DNA of 47,871 nucleotides from an uncultured Verrucomicrobiota bacterium (GCA_903825435.1 CAIKAP010000186.1:1-47871), one strand, 5' to 3'. Positions 8,522 through 17,483 are shown, numbered from the stretch's first letter. The notes: generated from the letters alone by a model not told the origin. A program made the numbers and translations.

Positions 8522-9376
8522 TCAGGATTTGAAGTCGCGGGAGCAGAACGCCATGGCTCCAATAATCCAGAATGTTGCGCCAAGTGCCATCAGATAAACG
8601 ATCGACTCGCCAATGCTCCACCACGGAATGACGTCGTGGTAAATCCGCAGCCAACTCGACGTGTGGTACGTGATGAAGTATTTCTGGAATGACTGGAAAT
8701 ATGGCACGTTCCGCAATACGAAGTCGGTAAACATCACCGTCAACGTCAAGATCGTCGCCGCTGCAGGTTTCATGCGGAAGCAGGAAAACATAAACGCCAG
8801 CGCTGTGATAACTTGCATTGTGACCGCCAACAGTCCGATGGCGGCCGCGTACCGCACCACCCCATCGGCCGTCGGGAAAACTCCGAAGACGTTCTCATGA
8901 GGCACGAACACAAACAACTGCCCAAGCCGGCCCCGATAAATCACACCCGCAGCCATGCTGGTGAGTCCGAGGAACACCATTAACACACCTGTGTAGAGCG
9001 CACAGGCGAGCCATTTGGTTGCCAGTAACCGCACCCGCGACACGGGGCGCGCCAACACCATCCGCATCGTACCATCCTCGACCTCCTTGGCCACCACATC
9101 ACCAGCGACGAGCGCCAGATACAGCGCGCCCATCAGGAAGATGGTGAACTCGATGATCAACATCGCCAACGTCAACCCTGCATAGTAATCCTCCGGTAGG
9201 TATCCGTTCGTGCTGAGCAGCTTCGTGAACGCCTGTTTAGCCTTCGGTAATTGCAGGAGGAGTAGGATCAACACCTGTAACGCCGCGAATGCGCCAAACC
9301 CGATGTAGGTCCGTTTCCGTGCGAACAGCTTTACCAGTTCGTGCTGCAGTTGCTGACGGAACATCATCGCAGGCAT
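8522..9376 (-). CDS. ABC-2 type transporter permease
   Basis: This 284-residue membrane protein has about six hydrophobic segments and the ABC-2 layout: a cytoplasmic N-terminus (QLQHELVKLFARKRTYIGF), a first helix, then the KEVEDGTMRMVLARPVSR coupling loop typical of NatB/CcmB-like permeases. It would form the channel of an exporter with the adjacent ATPase. The start may be the ATG at 9376 or the ATG at 9367, which overlaps the ATPase stop as ATGA. It is last in a four-gene overlapping operon. The substrate is unknown. Confidence 0.88.
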   Translation of the reverse strand: MPAMMFRQQLQHELVKLFARKRTYIGFGAFAALQVLILLLLQLPKAKQAFTKLLSTNGYLPEDYYAGLTLAMLIIEFTIFLMGALYLALVAGDVVAKEVEDGTMRMVLARPVSRVRLLATKWLACALYTGVLMVFLGLTSMAAGVIYRGRLGQLFVFVPHENVFGVFPTADGVVRYAAAIGLLAVTMQVITALAFMFSCFRMKPAAATILTLTVMFTDFVLRNVPYFQSFQKYFITYHTSSWLRIYHDVIPWWSIGESIVYLMALGATFWIIGAMAFCSRDFKS

Positions 9377-10266
9377 CCCGATCCATGAATGGTTTCGAGG
9401 TAGAAGTCCTCTAACGTCCGCTCGATCGGATGGACTGCCTCAACCCGGTAACCGTGTGCGACTAGCCACGCCGCCACCGCTGGCACGTCCGCTTGCTGTG
9501 CGAGACGGGCACGGCTGTCGTACGCTAATTCGTCCACTAATCCTGACGCCAGCAACGCGCGCTCCGCCTCCGCCTGCCGGTCCACGCGCACCCGTAGCCA
9601 GTGACGGTCTGCACCTAACTCGCGCCAGTCGCCCGAGAATAAGAGACGGCCTTCGCGCATCACGGCCAACTTGGTGCAGAGTTGCTGGACCTCGCTGAGT
9701 AGGTGCGACGAGAACAGGATCGTCAGGCCCCAATCGCGGTTCAGGCGGAGGATCAGGTTGCGCATCTCATGGATACCTTCAGGATCAAGTCCATCGCCAG
9801 GCTCATCGAGGATTAGTAACTCCGGATTCGGTAACAACGCCTGTGCCAGCGCAAGCCGTTGCCGCATCCCGTGCGAGTACACGCTGACGCGATCATGGAT
9901 GCGGTCCTCCAACCCGACCAACTTGACGATCTCATGCATGCGTTCCGCCTCGGCGGGCGCCGTGTACTCGCAGAAGATTCGCAGGTTGCGCCACCCGCTC
10001 AGATAGTCATAAAACGCCGGCGTCTCGAAGATGGCGCCAACTCGCGCCAGCGCCGTCGCACGGTCGGCGAACACGTCGCAGCCGTTGATCCGCAACTCGC
10101 CCGCGTCGGGCAACACCTGCGCCAGTAACATACCGATGGTGGTGCTCTTACCTGCACCGTTGTGGCCGAGGAGGCCAAAGATGACGCCGCGCGGCACCTC
10201 CAATGAGAGGTCATCGACGGCGACACGCTCGCCGAACCGTTTACTAGCTTGACGAATCGAGATCAT
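9364..10266 (-). CDS. ABC transporter ATP-binding protein
   Basis: This is a 300-residue ABC ATPase of the NatA/CcmA-like exporter class. Walker A is [12 protein letters not shown], the signature is [15 protein letters not shown] and Walker B is [15 protein letters not shown], with the H-loop in FSSHLLSEV. The C-terminal ~90 residues form an extra domain as in other ABC-2 ATPases. Its ATG overlaps the upstream pseudopilin stop (ATGA) and its stop overlaps the permease start, so the three are made together. The substrate cannot be read from the sequence. Confidence 0.93.
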   Translation of the reverse strand: MISIRQASKRFGERVAVDDLSLEVPRGVIFGLLGHNGAGKSTTIGMLLAQVLPDAGELRINGCDVFADRATALARVGAIFETPAFYDYLSGWRNLRIFCEYTAPAEAERMHEIVKLVGLEDRIHDRVSVYSHGMRQRLALAQALLPNPELLILDEPGDGLDPEGIHEMRNLILRLNRDWGLTILFSSHLLSEVQQLCTKLAVMREGRLLFSGDWRELGADRHWLRVRVDRQAEAERALLASGLVDELAYDSRARLAQQADVPAVAAWLVAHGYRVEAVHPIERTLEDFYLETIHGSGCLR

Positions 10267-10790
10267 GGGCCGCTCACTGAGAATTGGAGTTCGCGCGACG
10301 CGTGGCCGTCGCCATAGAGGATGTTAATCTTGTCGCGCAGGTTTGGGTGGAACCCTTCCTTGTCGCATACGAGTGGGATACGCGTCACCTCCGAACCACC
10401 TACGATGGAGAACAAGTTCGCGATATACTGCGTGTTGACGGTGAAGTTCCAGAAATAACTCGTCCCCGTGCTAACGTAGAGCCGTTCGCGATCCGCAGGG
10501 CAAGCGAACAACGCCGACTGCCCACTGACGTACGACAATAGTACTGTGTCTAGTGCGGGCTGTGCATTGTTGGTGCTGGCGCGGTTTTGAAGAAAGGGGA
10601 GACGGCCGTTGTTTTCGTCCGTGTACATCTGCAGTGCCAGACCAATTTGCTTGAGTTGGCTGAGGCACTTTGTCGTGTAGCCTGCCGCCCGCACATTGCT
10701 AAACACTGGCATCAACAGCGCCGCAAGGACGCCGATAATACTGATGACAACCAGTAACTCGATCAACGTAAAGCCGCGCGCTGTTTTCAT
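10263..10790 (-). CDS. Prepilin-type (DUF1559-like) protein in an ABC operon
   Basis: This 175-residue protein has a class III signal peptide ([20 protein letters not shown], cleavage after Gly6 with Glu at +5) followed by one long hydrophobic helix. It is the type II secretion/type IV pilin leader cut by prepilin peptidase. The C-terminal NILYGDGHA resembles the 'DGH' motif of the large PVC pseudopilin-like (DUF1559) family. It sits, with ATGA overlaps on both sides, between a membrane-anchored protein and an ABC ATPase, an unusual setting for a pilin-like protein. Its function is unknown; it may be an exported surface or scaffold protein. Confidence 0.85.
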   Translation of the reverse strand: MKTARGFTLIELLVVISIIGVLAALLMPVFSNVRAAGYTTKCLSQLKQIGLALQMYTDENNGRLPFLQNRASTNNAQPALDTVLLSYVSGQSALFACPADRERLYVSTGTSYFWNFTVNTQYIANLFSIVGGSEVTRIPLVCDKEGFHPNLRDKINILYGDGHASRELQFSVSGP

Positions 10791-11386
10791 CGTCCAGACT
10801 GCATGATGCTCTGGATTTGTTCGATAAACGGTTGCAGGTCCAGCTTCGTCTCTGCGCTGGCGTCGCTAAAGAAACTCCGCATCCCCTCCTCCACCACTCG
10901 TTTCACCGTCTGGTCAGGGAGCGCCCTCTTCCCTTCCGGTTTCTCACTTTCGCCGCGGTAGCGTTCGAGGTCGGCCAACGCACGGGCGATCATCTGCCTG
11001 CGCTTCTGGGGTGTCATCTCGTTGAACGCCGCCATCATCTGCTTCATCCCTTTCGGCAGTGTACGGTCTATGTAATAACGCCGTTCCGTTTCGTTCATCT
11101 GCTCAAACCACCGGCGCAACTCATCATTATAACGAAAAAACTGGCGCTCCTCAAACGGCAACCGGTTCACCCGGTCTGCCATCTCTTCGATGACGGGTTG
11201 CCGTTCTGTCGCTGTGAGGCCGTGCAACGGATGTGCCTTGAGATAATCGATAGTCTTGTCTGCAGTCATTTGCTGACCGCGCACCAGCCAGATGGCGGCA
11301 CCCGCTACGATCCAGGCTGCCGTCAGCGCCATAACACCCCACAGCCAGATTGTTTTTCGACGAAACACTTTTGAAAGATATCCCAA
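10787..11386 (-). CDS. Membrane-anchored protein of unknown function
   Basis: This 199-residue protein is not recognised. It has one N-terminal transmembrane helix (about residues 13-35, [23 protein letters not shown]) and then a strongly charged, helical, Arg/Glu/Met-rich domain (for example [23 protein letters not shown]), probably periplasmic. It is the first gene of the pilin/ABC operon and its stop overlaps the pilin start. The start at 11386 is a TTG, preceded by a weak GGAA. The 50-nt gap upstream is AT-rich with a TATAAA but no clear -35. The charged helices suggest protein-protein contact. Confidence 0.72.
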   Translation of the reverse strand: MGYLSKVFRRKTIWLWGVMALTAAWIVAGAAIWLVRGQQMTADKTIDYLKAHPLHGLTATERQPVIEEMADRVNRLPFEERQFFRYNDELRRWFEQMNETERRYYIDRTLPKGMKQMMAAFNEMTPQKRRQMIARALADLERYRGESEKPEGKRALPDQTVKRVVEEGMRSFFSDASAETKLDLQPFIEQIQSIMQSGR

Positions 11387-11436
11387 AATCGCATTCCGTA
11401 CAATTTTATATCATAATTATTCTGGCGGCATTTCGC

Positions 11437-13461
11437 TCACCAATGTGCGGCATTGTTGCGTAAACTCAACTCCTGGTAGTGCATTTTTGGAAGTTCGACA
11501 ACAAAACGCGAAGCGCGCTGAAACCCACCGGCGTCGCCACCCATCTGGCGATAGAGCGGATACGTCATGTAGAGTTCGTCCTTGGCGCGGGTGACGGCGA
11601 CGTAGAAAAGACGGCGCTCTTCCTCAACGCCTTCCATGTTGTCGAGCGTCCGGCCAAGCGGGAACATGCCGTCGCAGAGGCCGATGACGAAGACGGCTTT
11701 CCATTCCTGGCCTTTGGCTTGGTGGACCGTGCTAAGACGGATGAATTCTCGTTCGTCGGCGGAGATCAGCGTGGCGTCCTCAGCTTCCAAATTCGTCAGC
11801 AAGGCGAGCTGGCTAAGGAATTCCTCCATCGTCGGGAACTGGAGCGAGAAGGAGGCAAGCTGGTTGATATCTTCTTCGCGGACGCGAGCGTTGTCGTATT
11901 TGACCTTGAGGTAGCCGCTGTAGAAGTTTTCGAGGACGATCTCGATCATCTCGTCGGCGTGTTTGTCGCCGTCGGACTTGTCACGGAGGTTGTTGTGCAA
12001 CTTGGCGATCTGCTTCCAATCGGCGGCGGACTTCTTGGGCACGCTGGGATGCGATGTCGGCAAATCGCCGGTGAGGCCACTGATAATCGGATGGATCTTT
12101 ACCCAGAGTTTGTCGGCTGTCGCAGCACCGACGCCGGTCATGAGCTTTGCGATGCGCTTGAAGGACATCTCGTCGTGCGGGTTCAGCGCGATCTTGAGAA
12201 AACAGGCGGTATCCTTGATGTGAGCCTGCTCGAAGAACCGCAAGCCGCTGGTGATGACGTAGGGGATGTTCCGCCGGGTCAGTTCCATCTGGAGCTCCAT
12301 CGCGTGGAAATGGGCGCGGTAGAGGACGGCGATTTCGTTCAGTTCGACGCCTTCGCCGCGCAGTTCGAGAACGCGCTGGGCAATAAACTGCGACTGCTGA
12401 TTGGCGTCGGCGCACGGGATGAGCCACGGTTTCGCACCGCCTTTGCGGACGGCTTGGAGATTCTTGGCGAACTGGTTCGGGTTCGCCTTGATGGCGTCAT
12501 TGGCGAGGTTGAGGATCGCGGGGACGCTGCGGTAGTTGACCTCGATCTTGTGAACAGTCGCAGACGGATAACGCTCGGGAAAGTTGAGGATGTTACGGTA
12601 GTTCGCGCCGCGCCAAGAGTAGATGGATTGCGCGTCGTCGCCAACGACCATCAGGTTGCGGTGCAGCATCGCGATGGCGTCAATGAGGTCGGCCTGTATC
12701 TTATTCGTGTCCTGATACTCATCCACGAGCACGTACAGGAATTGCTCACGGTAACGGTCGCCGACTTCCTTCTCCTCCTGAAACAGCCGCAGGCAGTTCA
12801 CCAGCAGGTCGTCGTAGTCCATCGCATTGGCTTTCAGCTTCCGCTCGCGATAGACGTCGCGCAGCGTCTTGATCGGCCCCGCAAGGTGCGAGAAGTAGTC
12901 GTACTGCTCGGCAAGGACACGTTCGACGCTACGCTCGGTGTTGACGGCGAGCGAATAGATCTCTGCCAGCACGTCCCCTTTCGGGAACCGTTCCGCCTTC
13001 GTGTCAATCTTCGCCTCGGCAATACAATCGTTCAGTAGGCTCGCGGAGTCTTCGCGGTCGAGAATGGTGAAATCTGGTCCATATCCAAGCAGCTTCGCGT
13101 TCCGTCGAAGGATACGGTTACCGATGTGGTGGAACGTGCCGCCCCAGATTTGCGAGATGTCCATCGGCAGAAGGCCCTCGACACGGCGCAGCATTTCCTT
13201 CGCAGCCTTGTTCGTAAATGTGAGCAGGAGGATGCGCGATGGCTCAATGCCGTGTTCGACAAGCCACGCCACCCGGTAGGTCAACGTCCGCGTCTTGCCG
13301 CTACCGGCGCCCGCGATGACGAGCATCGGCCCGGAGTTTAGCGATCCGTCCGCACCGCGCGCCGTGACGGCGGCATACTGCTGGTCATTGAGTTCCTTGC
13401 GGTAATCAATGTGCAACTCCCTCGGCGCGTGCGACGGGTGAAGGATGTACTCTTGCGTCAT
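11437..13461 (-). CDS. UvrD/Rep-family DNA helicase (SF1A)
   Basis: This 674-residue 3'-5' DNA helicase is of the UvrD/Rep/PcrA family. Motifs in order are I GAGSGKTRTLTYRVAWL, Ia LLLTFTNKAAKEM, II VDEYQDTNKIQ, III GDDAQSIYSWRGA, V STVHQAKGQEWKAVFV and VI EEERRLFYVAVTRAKDELYM. It unwinds DNA in repair or removes blocking proteins. It starts 4 nt after hisA ends, so it is probably co-transcribed with the histidine genes. It is somewhat shorter than E. coli UvrD (720). Rep, PcrA and UvrD subclasses cannot be separated by eye. Confidence 0.93.
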   Translation of the reverse strand: MTQEYILHPSHAPRELHIDYRKELNDQQYAAVTARGADGSLNSGPMLVIAGAGSGKTRTLTYRVAWLVEHGIEPSRILLLTFTNKAAKEMLRRVEGLLPMDISQIWGGTFHHIGNRILRRNAKLLGYGPDFTILDREDSASLLNDCIAEAKIDTKAERFPKGDVLAEIYSLAVNTERSVERVLAEQYDYFSHLAGPIKTLRDVYRERKLKANAMDYDDLLVNCLRLFQEEKEVGDRYREQFLYVLVDEYQDTNKIQADLIDAIAMLHRNLMVVGDDAQSIYSWRGANYRNILNFPERYPSATVHKIEVNYRSVPAILNLANDAIKANPNQFAKNLQAVRKGGAKPWLIPCADANQQSQFIAQRVLELRGEGVELNEIAVLYRAHFHAMELQMELTRRNIPYVITSGLRFFEQAHIKDTACFLKIALNPHDEMSFKRIAKLMTGVGAATADKLWVKIHPIISGLTGDLPTSHPSVPKKSAADWKQIAKLHNNLRDKSDGDKHADEMIEIVLENFYSGYLKVKYDNARVREEDINQLASFSLQFPTMEEFLSQLALLTNLEAEDATLISADEREFIRLSTVHQAKGQEWKAVFVIGLCDGMFPLGRTLDNMEGVEEERRLFYVAVTRAKDELYMTYPLYRQMGGDAGGFQRASRFVVELPKMHYQELSLRNNAAHW

Positions 13462-13465
13462 CGGT

Positions 13466-14176
13466 TCAGAGCACTTCCTTCAACGTGAGCCACCCGTCGT
13501 AGAGTCCCTTGCCGATGATTACGCCAGACAGATTCGGATGCTTCAACTCGCGCAAGCGACGAACGTCGTCAGCCGTGGAGACACCGCCACTGGCGATGAT
13601 ATCGCACTTGACCGCGTTGCAAACCGCTAACACCGCCTTGTAATTCGGCCCAGTCAATGTACCGTCGGTGGCGATGTCGGTGAAGATGATCGCGCGCACA
13701 CCCAGCCCGCTGATCTGTTGAGCAAACTCGACAGCGGCAAGCGAGGTCTTCTCGACCCAGCCTTTGACGGCGACAAATCCGTCACGCGCATCAATGCCAA
13801 TGGCAACCTTCTCACCGAACTCAACTACCAACGTTTCCACGAAAGACGGTTCACACGCTTTCGTACCCACAACCACGCGCGCCACGCCCATTGCCAACGC
13901 ATCCGCGATTTGCTGTCGGGTACGCAGGCCGCCGCCCAACTGCACCGGCACGTTCACCGCCGCAAGAATGGCGCGCACTGATTCCCAATTGCGCGGCTCA
14001 CCGGCAAAAGCGGCATCGAGGTCAACAACGTGCAAGCAGTGCGCCCCCTGCTCCACCCAACGCCGCGCGGCGGCGGCGGGGTCGTTGCCGTAAACGGTGC
14101 TCTCGTCGGCGCGGCCTTGGTGGAGACGGACGACTTGACCGTTCTTTAGATCAATGGCTGGATAGATGGTGAACAT
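13466..14176 (-). CDS. hisA: ProFAR isomerase, histidine biosynthesis
   Basis: HisA (236 residues) isomerises ProFAR to PRFAR in histidine biosynthesis. It is a TIM barrel with the two phosphate-binding half-barrel motifs PVQLGGGLRT and IIASGGVSTADD, the N-terminal YPAIDLKNGQVVRLHQG (catalytic Asp in AIDL) and the opposite catalytic Asp in IFTDIATDGTL. It lies downstream of hisH, separated by a broken four-helix-bundle gene, and just upstream of the helicase. Confidence 0.95.
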   Translation of the reverse strand: MFTIYPAIDLKNGQVVRLHQGRADESTVYGNDPAAAARRWVEQGAHCLHVVDLDAAFAGEPRNWESVRAILAAVNVPVQLGGGLRTRQQIADALAMGVARVVVGTKACEPSFVETLVVEFGEKVAIGIDARDGFVAVKGWVEKTSLAAVEFAQQISGLGVRAIIFTDIATDGTLTGPNYKAVLAVCNAVKCDIIASGGVSTADDVRRLRELKHPNLSGVIIGKGLYDGWLTLKEVL

Positions 14177-14240
14177 AGGAGTCAGGAGACAGAATTCAGA
14201 ATGGCAGAGGCGTAGCAGCCCGGTGAAAAAGTCGGACTCC

Positions 14241-14260
14241 GCCGCGTGAGGGCACGCGGC
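14241..14260. repeat. Palindromic repeat (gccgcgtg / cacgcggc)
   Basis: A perfect 8-bp inverted repeat, gccgcgtg-aggg-cacgcggc. It lies 57 bp from a second palindrome inside the broken four-helix-bundle gene. The shape fits a REP-like interspersed element; I recall similar GCCGCGTGCCC...ACGCGGC units in PVC genomes but cannot confirm this. Confidence 0.6.
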
Positions 14261-14317
14261 CTACACAAATTCTTCGGAAATTCTTGGCTCGCCACCCGCC
14301 ACGAGTGGTGTTGTAGT

Positions 14318-14335
14318 CCCGCTGACCTCAGCGGG
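14318..14335. repeat. Palindromic repeat (cccgctga / tcagcggg)
   Basis: A perfect 8-bp inverted repeat with a 2-nt centre, cccgctgacctcagcggg, lying close to the point where the four-helix-bundle reading frame loses similarity. Together with the 14241 palindrome it probably marks one inserted repeat element. Confidence 0.6.
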
Positions 14336-14447
14336 CGTTGTTGTTTAACGGGCTGATACGCATCCGTGAATCGATACACATTCAACGCAAACTGATACGC
14401 CTTCTGCCACACAATAAGGCCACGAAACGTCTTGGCAGGCGGACGGC

Positions 14448-15080
14448 TCACGTTTTCCGTCCTCCTGACTTCTTCACCAACTCCACAAAATTCTCCAGCA
14501 TCTTCAGTCCAACGGCTTGCGACTTCTCCGGGTGGAACTGCGTTGCGAAAATGTTATCGCGCCAGAGCGCGGCGGCAAACTCGGCGCCGTACTCGGTAGT
14601 GGCGGCTACGACAGAGTTGTCACGCGGCTGACCATAGTAGCTGTGGACAAAATAGACGTGGCTGCCGTCGAGAACGCCGCGTAGCAACGGACAGTCGGGG
14701 CGTTTGATGCGGAGCTGATTCCAGCCCATGTGCGGTACCTTGAGTTTGCCGTCGGCAAACCGCGGCACGGTGCCGGGCAACACGCACAAGCCGGGGACGC
14801 CGCGCGATTCGTCGCCGCTTTCGAAAAGCATTTGAAGGCCGACGCAGATGCCAAGGAATGGACGTTTGCTGGCGATGAAGTCGCGGATCGCGTCTACCAA
14901 GTTGAGCTTCGCGAGGTTGCTCACGCAATCGCCGAACGCGCCGACACCGGGCAGGACAACGGCATCGGCGGCGAGCACATCGGCGGGAGCGCTGACGATA
15001 CGCACATCGCCATCGACCTTCGCGAGCGCCTTTTCGACGCTACGGAGGTTGCCGCTGCCGTAATCAATGAGTGCAATCAT
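14448..15080 (-). CDS. hisH: Imidazole glycerol phosphate synthase, glutaminase subunit
   Basis: HisH (210 residues) is the class I glutamine amidotransferase that feeds ammonia to HisF. The nucleophile elbow is LGICVGLQMLF (Cys), and the His-Glu pair is in FATQFHPEKSQ. The N-terminus IALIDYGSGNLRSVEKAL is typical. The ORF-track start (15119) is upstream of the family start; I use the ATG at 15080. A promoter-like TTGCCC-16-TAATCT lies just upstream. HisF is not in the window. Confidence 0.94.
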   Translation of the reverse strand: MIALIDYGSGNLRSVEKALAKVDGDVRIVSAPADVLAADAVVLPGVGAFGDCVSNLAKLNLVDAIRDFIASKRPFLGICVGLQMLFESGDESRGVPGLCVLPGTVPRFADGKLKVPHMGWNQLRIKRPDCPLLRGVLDGSHVYFVHSYYGQPRDNSVVAATTEYGAEFAAALWRDNIFATQFHPEKSQAVGLKMLENFVELVKKSGGRKT

Positions 15081-15091
15081 GACGGGCAGAG

Positions 15092-15119
15092 AGATTACAC
15101 GGAATTTGGCAGCGGGCAA
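15092..15119 (-). promoter_or_regulatory. Candidate promoter for hisH
   Basis: On the minus strand, TTGCCC and TAATCT are separated by 16 nt. The -10 ends 11 nt before the hisH ATG, which would give a leader of only a few nucleotides. The match is moderate. Confidence 0.4.
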
Positions 15120-15559
15120 GTATTCACGCGTGCCTTCAACGCGCGCTTGCTATCCACGGTCGCCCACAAATTGACCTACGAGCCGTTTTACGATGATTTC
15201 CCGACCGGCTCCCGCGACTGATACGCGGAACTGACCTTCACTGTAGTCACCCCACTCTGCGCCACGGTGGACAAGTGCTGGGGTGTCGTCCGTATGTGCT
15301 ACCGGAACAACTGCCTTGCGACACGATGGGGAAATCGCGTACAAACGCCATCGAAATGAGAAGTGGAATACGGCACGAAGACAGATTCGGAGGACGCGTG
15401 ACGGCAACCGGCAACCTGAATGCCGCTCACTCCCGAATCGAGACAGGAATCCTTTCATCGATTGGCTCATGTAGCCAAACACATGCTCAATCCTCGCTCG
15501 CCGGCAACGGCCAGCACAGGGTTAGTGAAGCCTTGCCAACGCACCACGCACGGCGGTAA
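15120..15559. other. Gene-poor stretch, no supported gene
   Basis: Short ORFs occur on both strands (for example a 110-codon minus frame at 15150-15482), but none has recognisable motifs or a convincing start. The minus-frame tail (TDDTPALVHRGAEWGDYSEG) looks somewhat protein-like and may be a decayed gene. No RNA gene or terminator is seen. Confidence 0.4.
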
Positions 15560-15814
15560 GATAGCTCTAACAAGACCGATGCGGATGGCCGGTGTACTGG
15601 CAAAGTCCCAAAATCTGGAACATATGCGTTCTGTGCCCACTTCTCCCGTGTTGTCGGCAAAACATCTGAGAAAGACATTTGGCTAGTCTGGGTCAACCTT
15701 GATGAGACAACCACAAAGAAGGTAATACTAAGCAACGACAACACACTTTTCAGCGGCAGTCCTGACTGTGTTTTTCAGGTTATCCCAATGGCGAAACTAC
15801 CGCCAAACGATTAG
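15560..15814 (+). pseudogene. Start-less open frame, possible decayed gene
   Basis: An 84-codon open frame runs from a TAA to a TAG and has protein-like composition (CTGKVPKSGTYAFCAHFS ... EKDIWLVWVNLDETTTKKV). It has no ATG, GTG or TTG before its last dozen codons, so the ORF track omits it. It ends 27 nt before the HNH gene on the same strand. It may be the 3' end of a truncated gene formerly in the same operon. I do not recognise the family. Confidence 0.35.
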
Positions 15815-15841
15815 CTCATCTGCAGCACCGGTTCAGTGATC

Positions 15842-16699
15842 ATGTCGACTCACGGAAGAAAGCAAATCCTTTTCGATATTGGACGTGAGGCGTTTCAGAA
15901 GCTCACAGGCAGAACCGATGTCGGGTATGTTTGCCCAATCTGCTTGGGAAGATTTCCAAACCTTCAAGGACTTTCTGAGGAACACGTCCCTCCTGCTGCG
16001 CTAGGGGGAAAGGTGCTTTGCCTTACATGTCAGGAATGCAATTCTGCCGCGGGACATCGGATTGACACACACATACACCGAGAGCAGATTTCTCAATCGT
16101 TCATGGAGAAGACTGGACAAACGAGGAGAGCAACACTGATCAAAAATGGGCATCAGCTAAATGTTGACGTGCGACATGATAATCAGGGCATCAACATTAG
16201 CATACTGGGCGAGCACAACAATCCGCGAGTCGTCGAAATACTGCAACCACGAGATATCCTCTCTGGTACCAGTTTGCAGCTCCGAGACCGAGTTTCATAT
16301 AGCCAAACCAAGGCAGACATCGGTCATTTGAAATCCGCTTATTTGGCCGCCTTCGCGAAGCTAGGCTATGCCTATATTCTGAGGCGCGAGCTAAATAGCG
16401 TTCGGCAGCAGATTATATCGCCTGAAACCCAAGAATTGGGTCTATTGCGACTTGAGGCACGGGACGGCAGCAATATCCAAAACGATTTGTTCCTCTTTCA
16501 GAGTCCAGTTCGTTGCCTTGGGATCAAGATGGGCAATGTAATCATTTGTCTGCCCGTGGACAGCGAAGGACTGTATGAGAAGCTCCAAGAAATGCGCTCC
16601 GTTGGTTGGAAAGAGACTTGGCAGATAAAAGAGAGATGTGACTGGCCGGATAGGTTCGAGTTGGCGCTTGATTTCAGTGGAAGGTACAGGATCGAATAA
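15842..16699 (+). CDS. HNH-endonuclease-like protein with zinc-ribbon start
   Basis: This 285-residue protein has a CPICLGRF knuckle (~residue 30), then LSEEHVPPAALGG and LCLTCQECNSAAGHRID, the Cys/His arrangement of HNH_5-like nuclease domains (first His in EHVPP, second CxxC, then Asn and His). The remaining ~200 residues match nothing I recognise. It lies in a gene-poor island, convergent with the zinc protease gene, and its codon use is more AT-rich than its neighbours, which suggests acquisition. The start may instead be the GTG at 15836. Nuclease activity, possibly defence, is inferred from the fold only. Confidence 0.72.
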   Translation: MSTHGRKQILFDIGREAFQKLTGRTDVGYVCPICLGRFPNLQGLSEEHVPPAALGGKVLCLTCQECNSAAGHRIDTHIHREQISQSFMEKTGQTRRATLIKNGHQLNVDVRHDNQGINISILGEHNNPRVVEILQPRDILSGTSLQLRDRVSYSQTKADIGHLKSAYLAAFAKLGYAYILRRELNSVRQQIISPETQELGLLRLEARDGSNIQNDLFLFQSPVRCLGIKMGNVIICLPVDSEGLYEKLQEMRSVGWKETWQIKERCDWPDRFELALDFSGRYRIE

Positions 16700-16752
16700 T
16701 CCCGTTCCGACTCCACCCACGTCCTTTTGTTGCCTTTGTCTGCCCGGTTCGC

Positions 16753-17433
16753 TCAATCGCGGCTATCGCGGATGGCGAGAAGGTGCAGCAGGTGCGTCAA
16801 TGCCGACAGGAACGCGGCGACGTAGGTCCATGCGGCGGCGTTGAGTACTTTGTTGACGCCGTCGGCTTCGTCGGCCATCACCACGCCGCTCTCGCGGAGA
16901 ATCAGTTTAGCGCGGAGGCTGGCGTCGAACTCGACAGGCAACGTGATGAGTTGGAACACTGTCAGGATGGCGTACACGAAGATGCCGAGCGTGATGAACC
17001 CCATCATGTGGAACCAGAACCCACCAATCATCACCAGCGGCAACAGTTGCGACGCGATCATCGTGACAGGCACGACGGTCATACGCACCTGCAATGGCCA
17101 GTAGGCGTTCTTGTGCTGGATAGCATGGCCGCACTCGTGCGCCGCTATGCCGACCGCCGAGACGGAGTCGCTGTCGAACACACCGGGCGAGAGGCAGAGC
17201 ACCTTCTTGGTGGGATCGTAGTGGTCGCCGAGCCAAGAATCGGTGCGCTCAATCTCGACATCGGTGATGCCGACATCGCGAAGAATCTGCTTTGCGACCT
17301 CGGCACCGGTAAGTCCGCGCATAGTGCGGACCTGACCAAAGCGTTTAAACGCGCCCATCACACGGAACTGCGCGATGATCGCGATGATCGAAGCTCCAAT
17401 GACCAACATCCAAGTTACTGAAACGGATAACAT
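16753..17433 (-). CDS. YugP-type neutral zinc metallopeptidase (Zn_peptidase_2)
   Basis: This 226-residue membrane metalloprotease has an N-terminal helix (MLVIGASIIAIIAQF), the zinc site AAHECGHAIQH (HExxH), and two further hydrophobic segments around residues 120-165. The GLTGAEVAKQIL and YDPTKKVLCLSPGVF stretches are typical of the PF04298/YugP family. Its substrate is unknown. A good site (AAGGAGAACAGAAG) precedes the ATG. It follows tsaD and is probably the last gene of the envelope/housekeeping operon. Confidence 0.92.
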   Translation of the reverse strand: MLSVSVTWMLVIGASIIAIIAQFRVMGAFKRFGQVRTMRGLTGAEVAKQILRDVGITDVEIERTDSWLGDHYDPTKKVLCLSPGVFDSDSVSAVGIAAHECGHAIQHKNAYWPLQVRMTVVPVTMIASQLLPLVMIGGFWFHMMGFITLGIFVYAILTVFQLITLPVEFDASLRAKLILRESGVVMADEADGVNKVLNAAAWTYVAAFLSALTHLLHLLAIRDSRD

Positions 17434-17483
17434 CTTCTGTTCTCCTTGTTCGACGGATTAGATACCACACCGCCCGAAATCGT

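Larger units (their letters stand above)
14182..14451 (-). pseudogene. Broken four-helix-bundle (S23/IVS-type) protein gene
   Basis: The first ~32 codons (KTFRGLIVWQKAYQFALNVYRF) match the start of the S23-type four-helix bundle proteins (TIGR02436-like), usually ~120 residues long. After DAYQ the frame turns into non-family sequence (Arg/Ser/Pro-rich) exactly where palindromic repeats begin, and it stops at 89 codons. The GTG start overlaps the hisH stop, so the gene once sat between hisH and hisA. I read it as a truncated remnant disrupted by repeat insertion, not a working protein. Confidence 0.7.

Noticed and set aside
11479-13038. 519-codon plus-strand ORF opposite the helicase
   Set aside because: It is the antisense of a UvrD-type gene with all motifs in the minus frame; its protein is Val/Asp/Leu-rich without motifs.
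15150-15482. 110-codon minus-strand ORF upstream of hisH
   Set aside because: No motif, no ribosome site and mixed composition; kept only as part of the gene-poor stretch.
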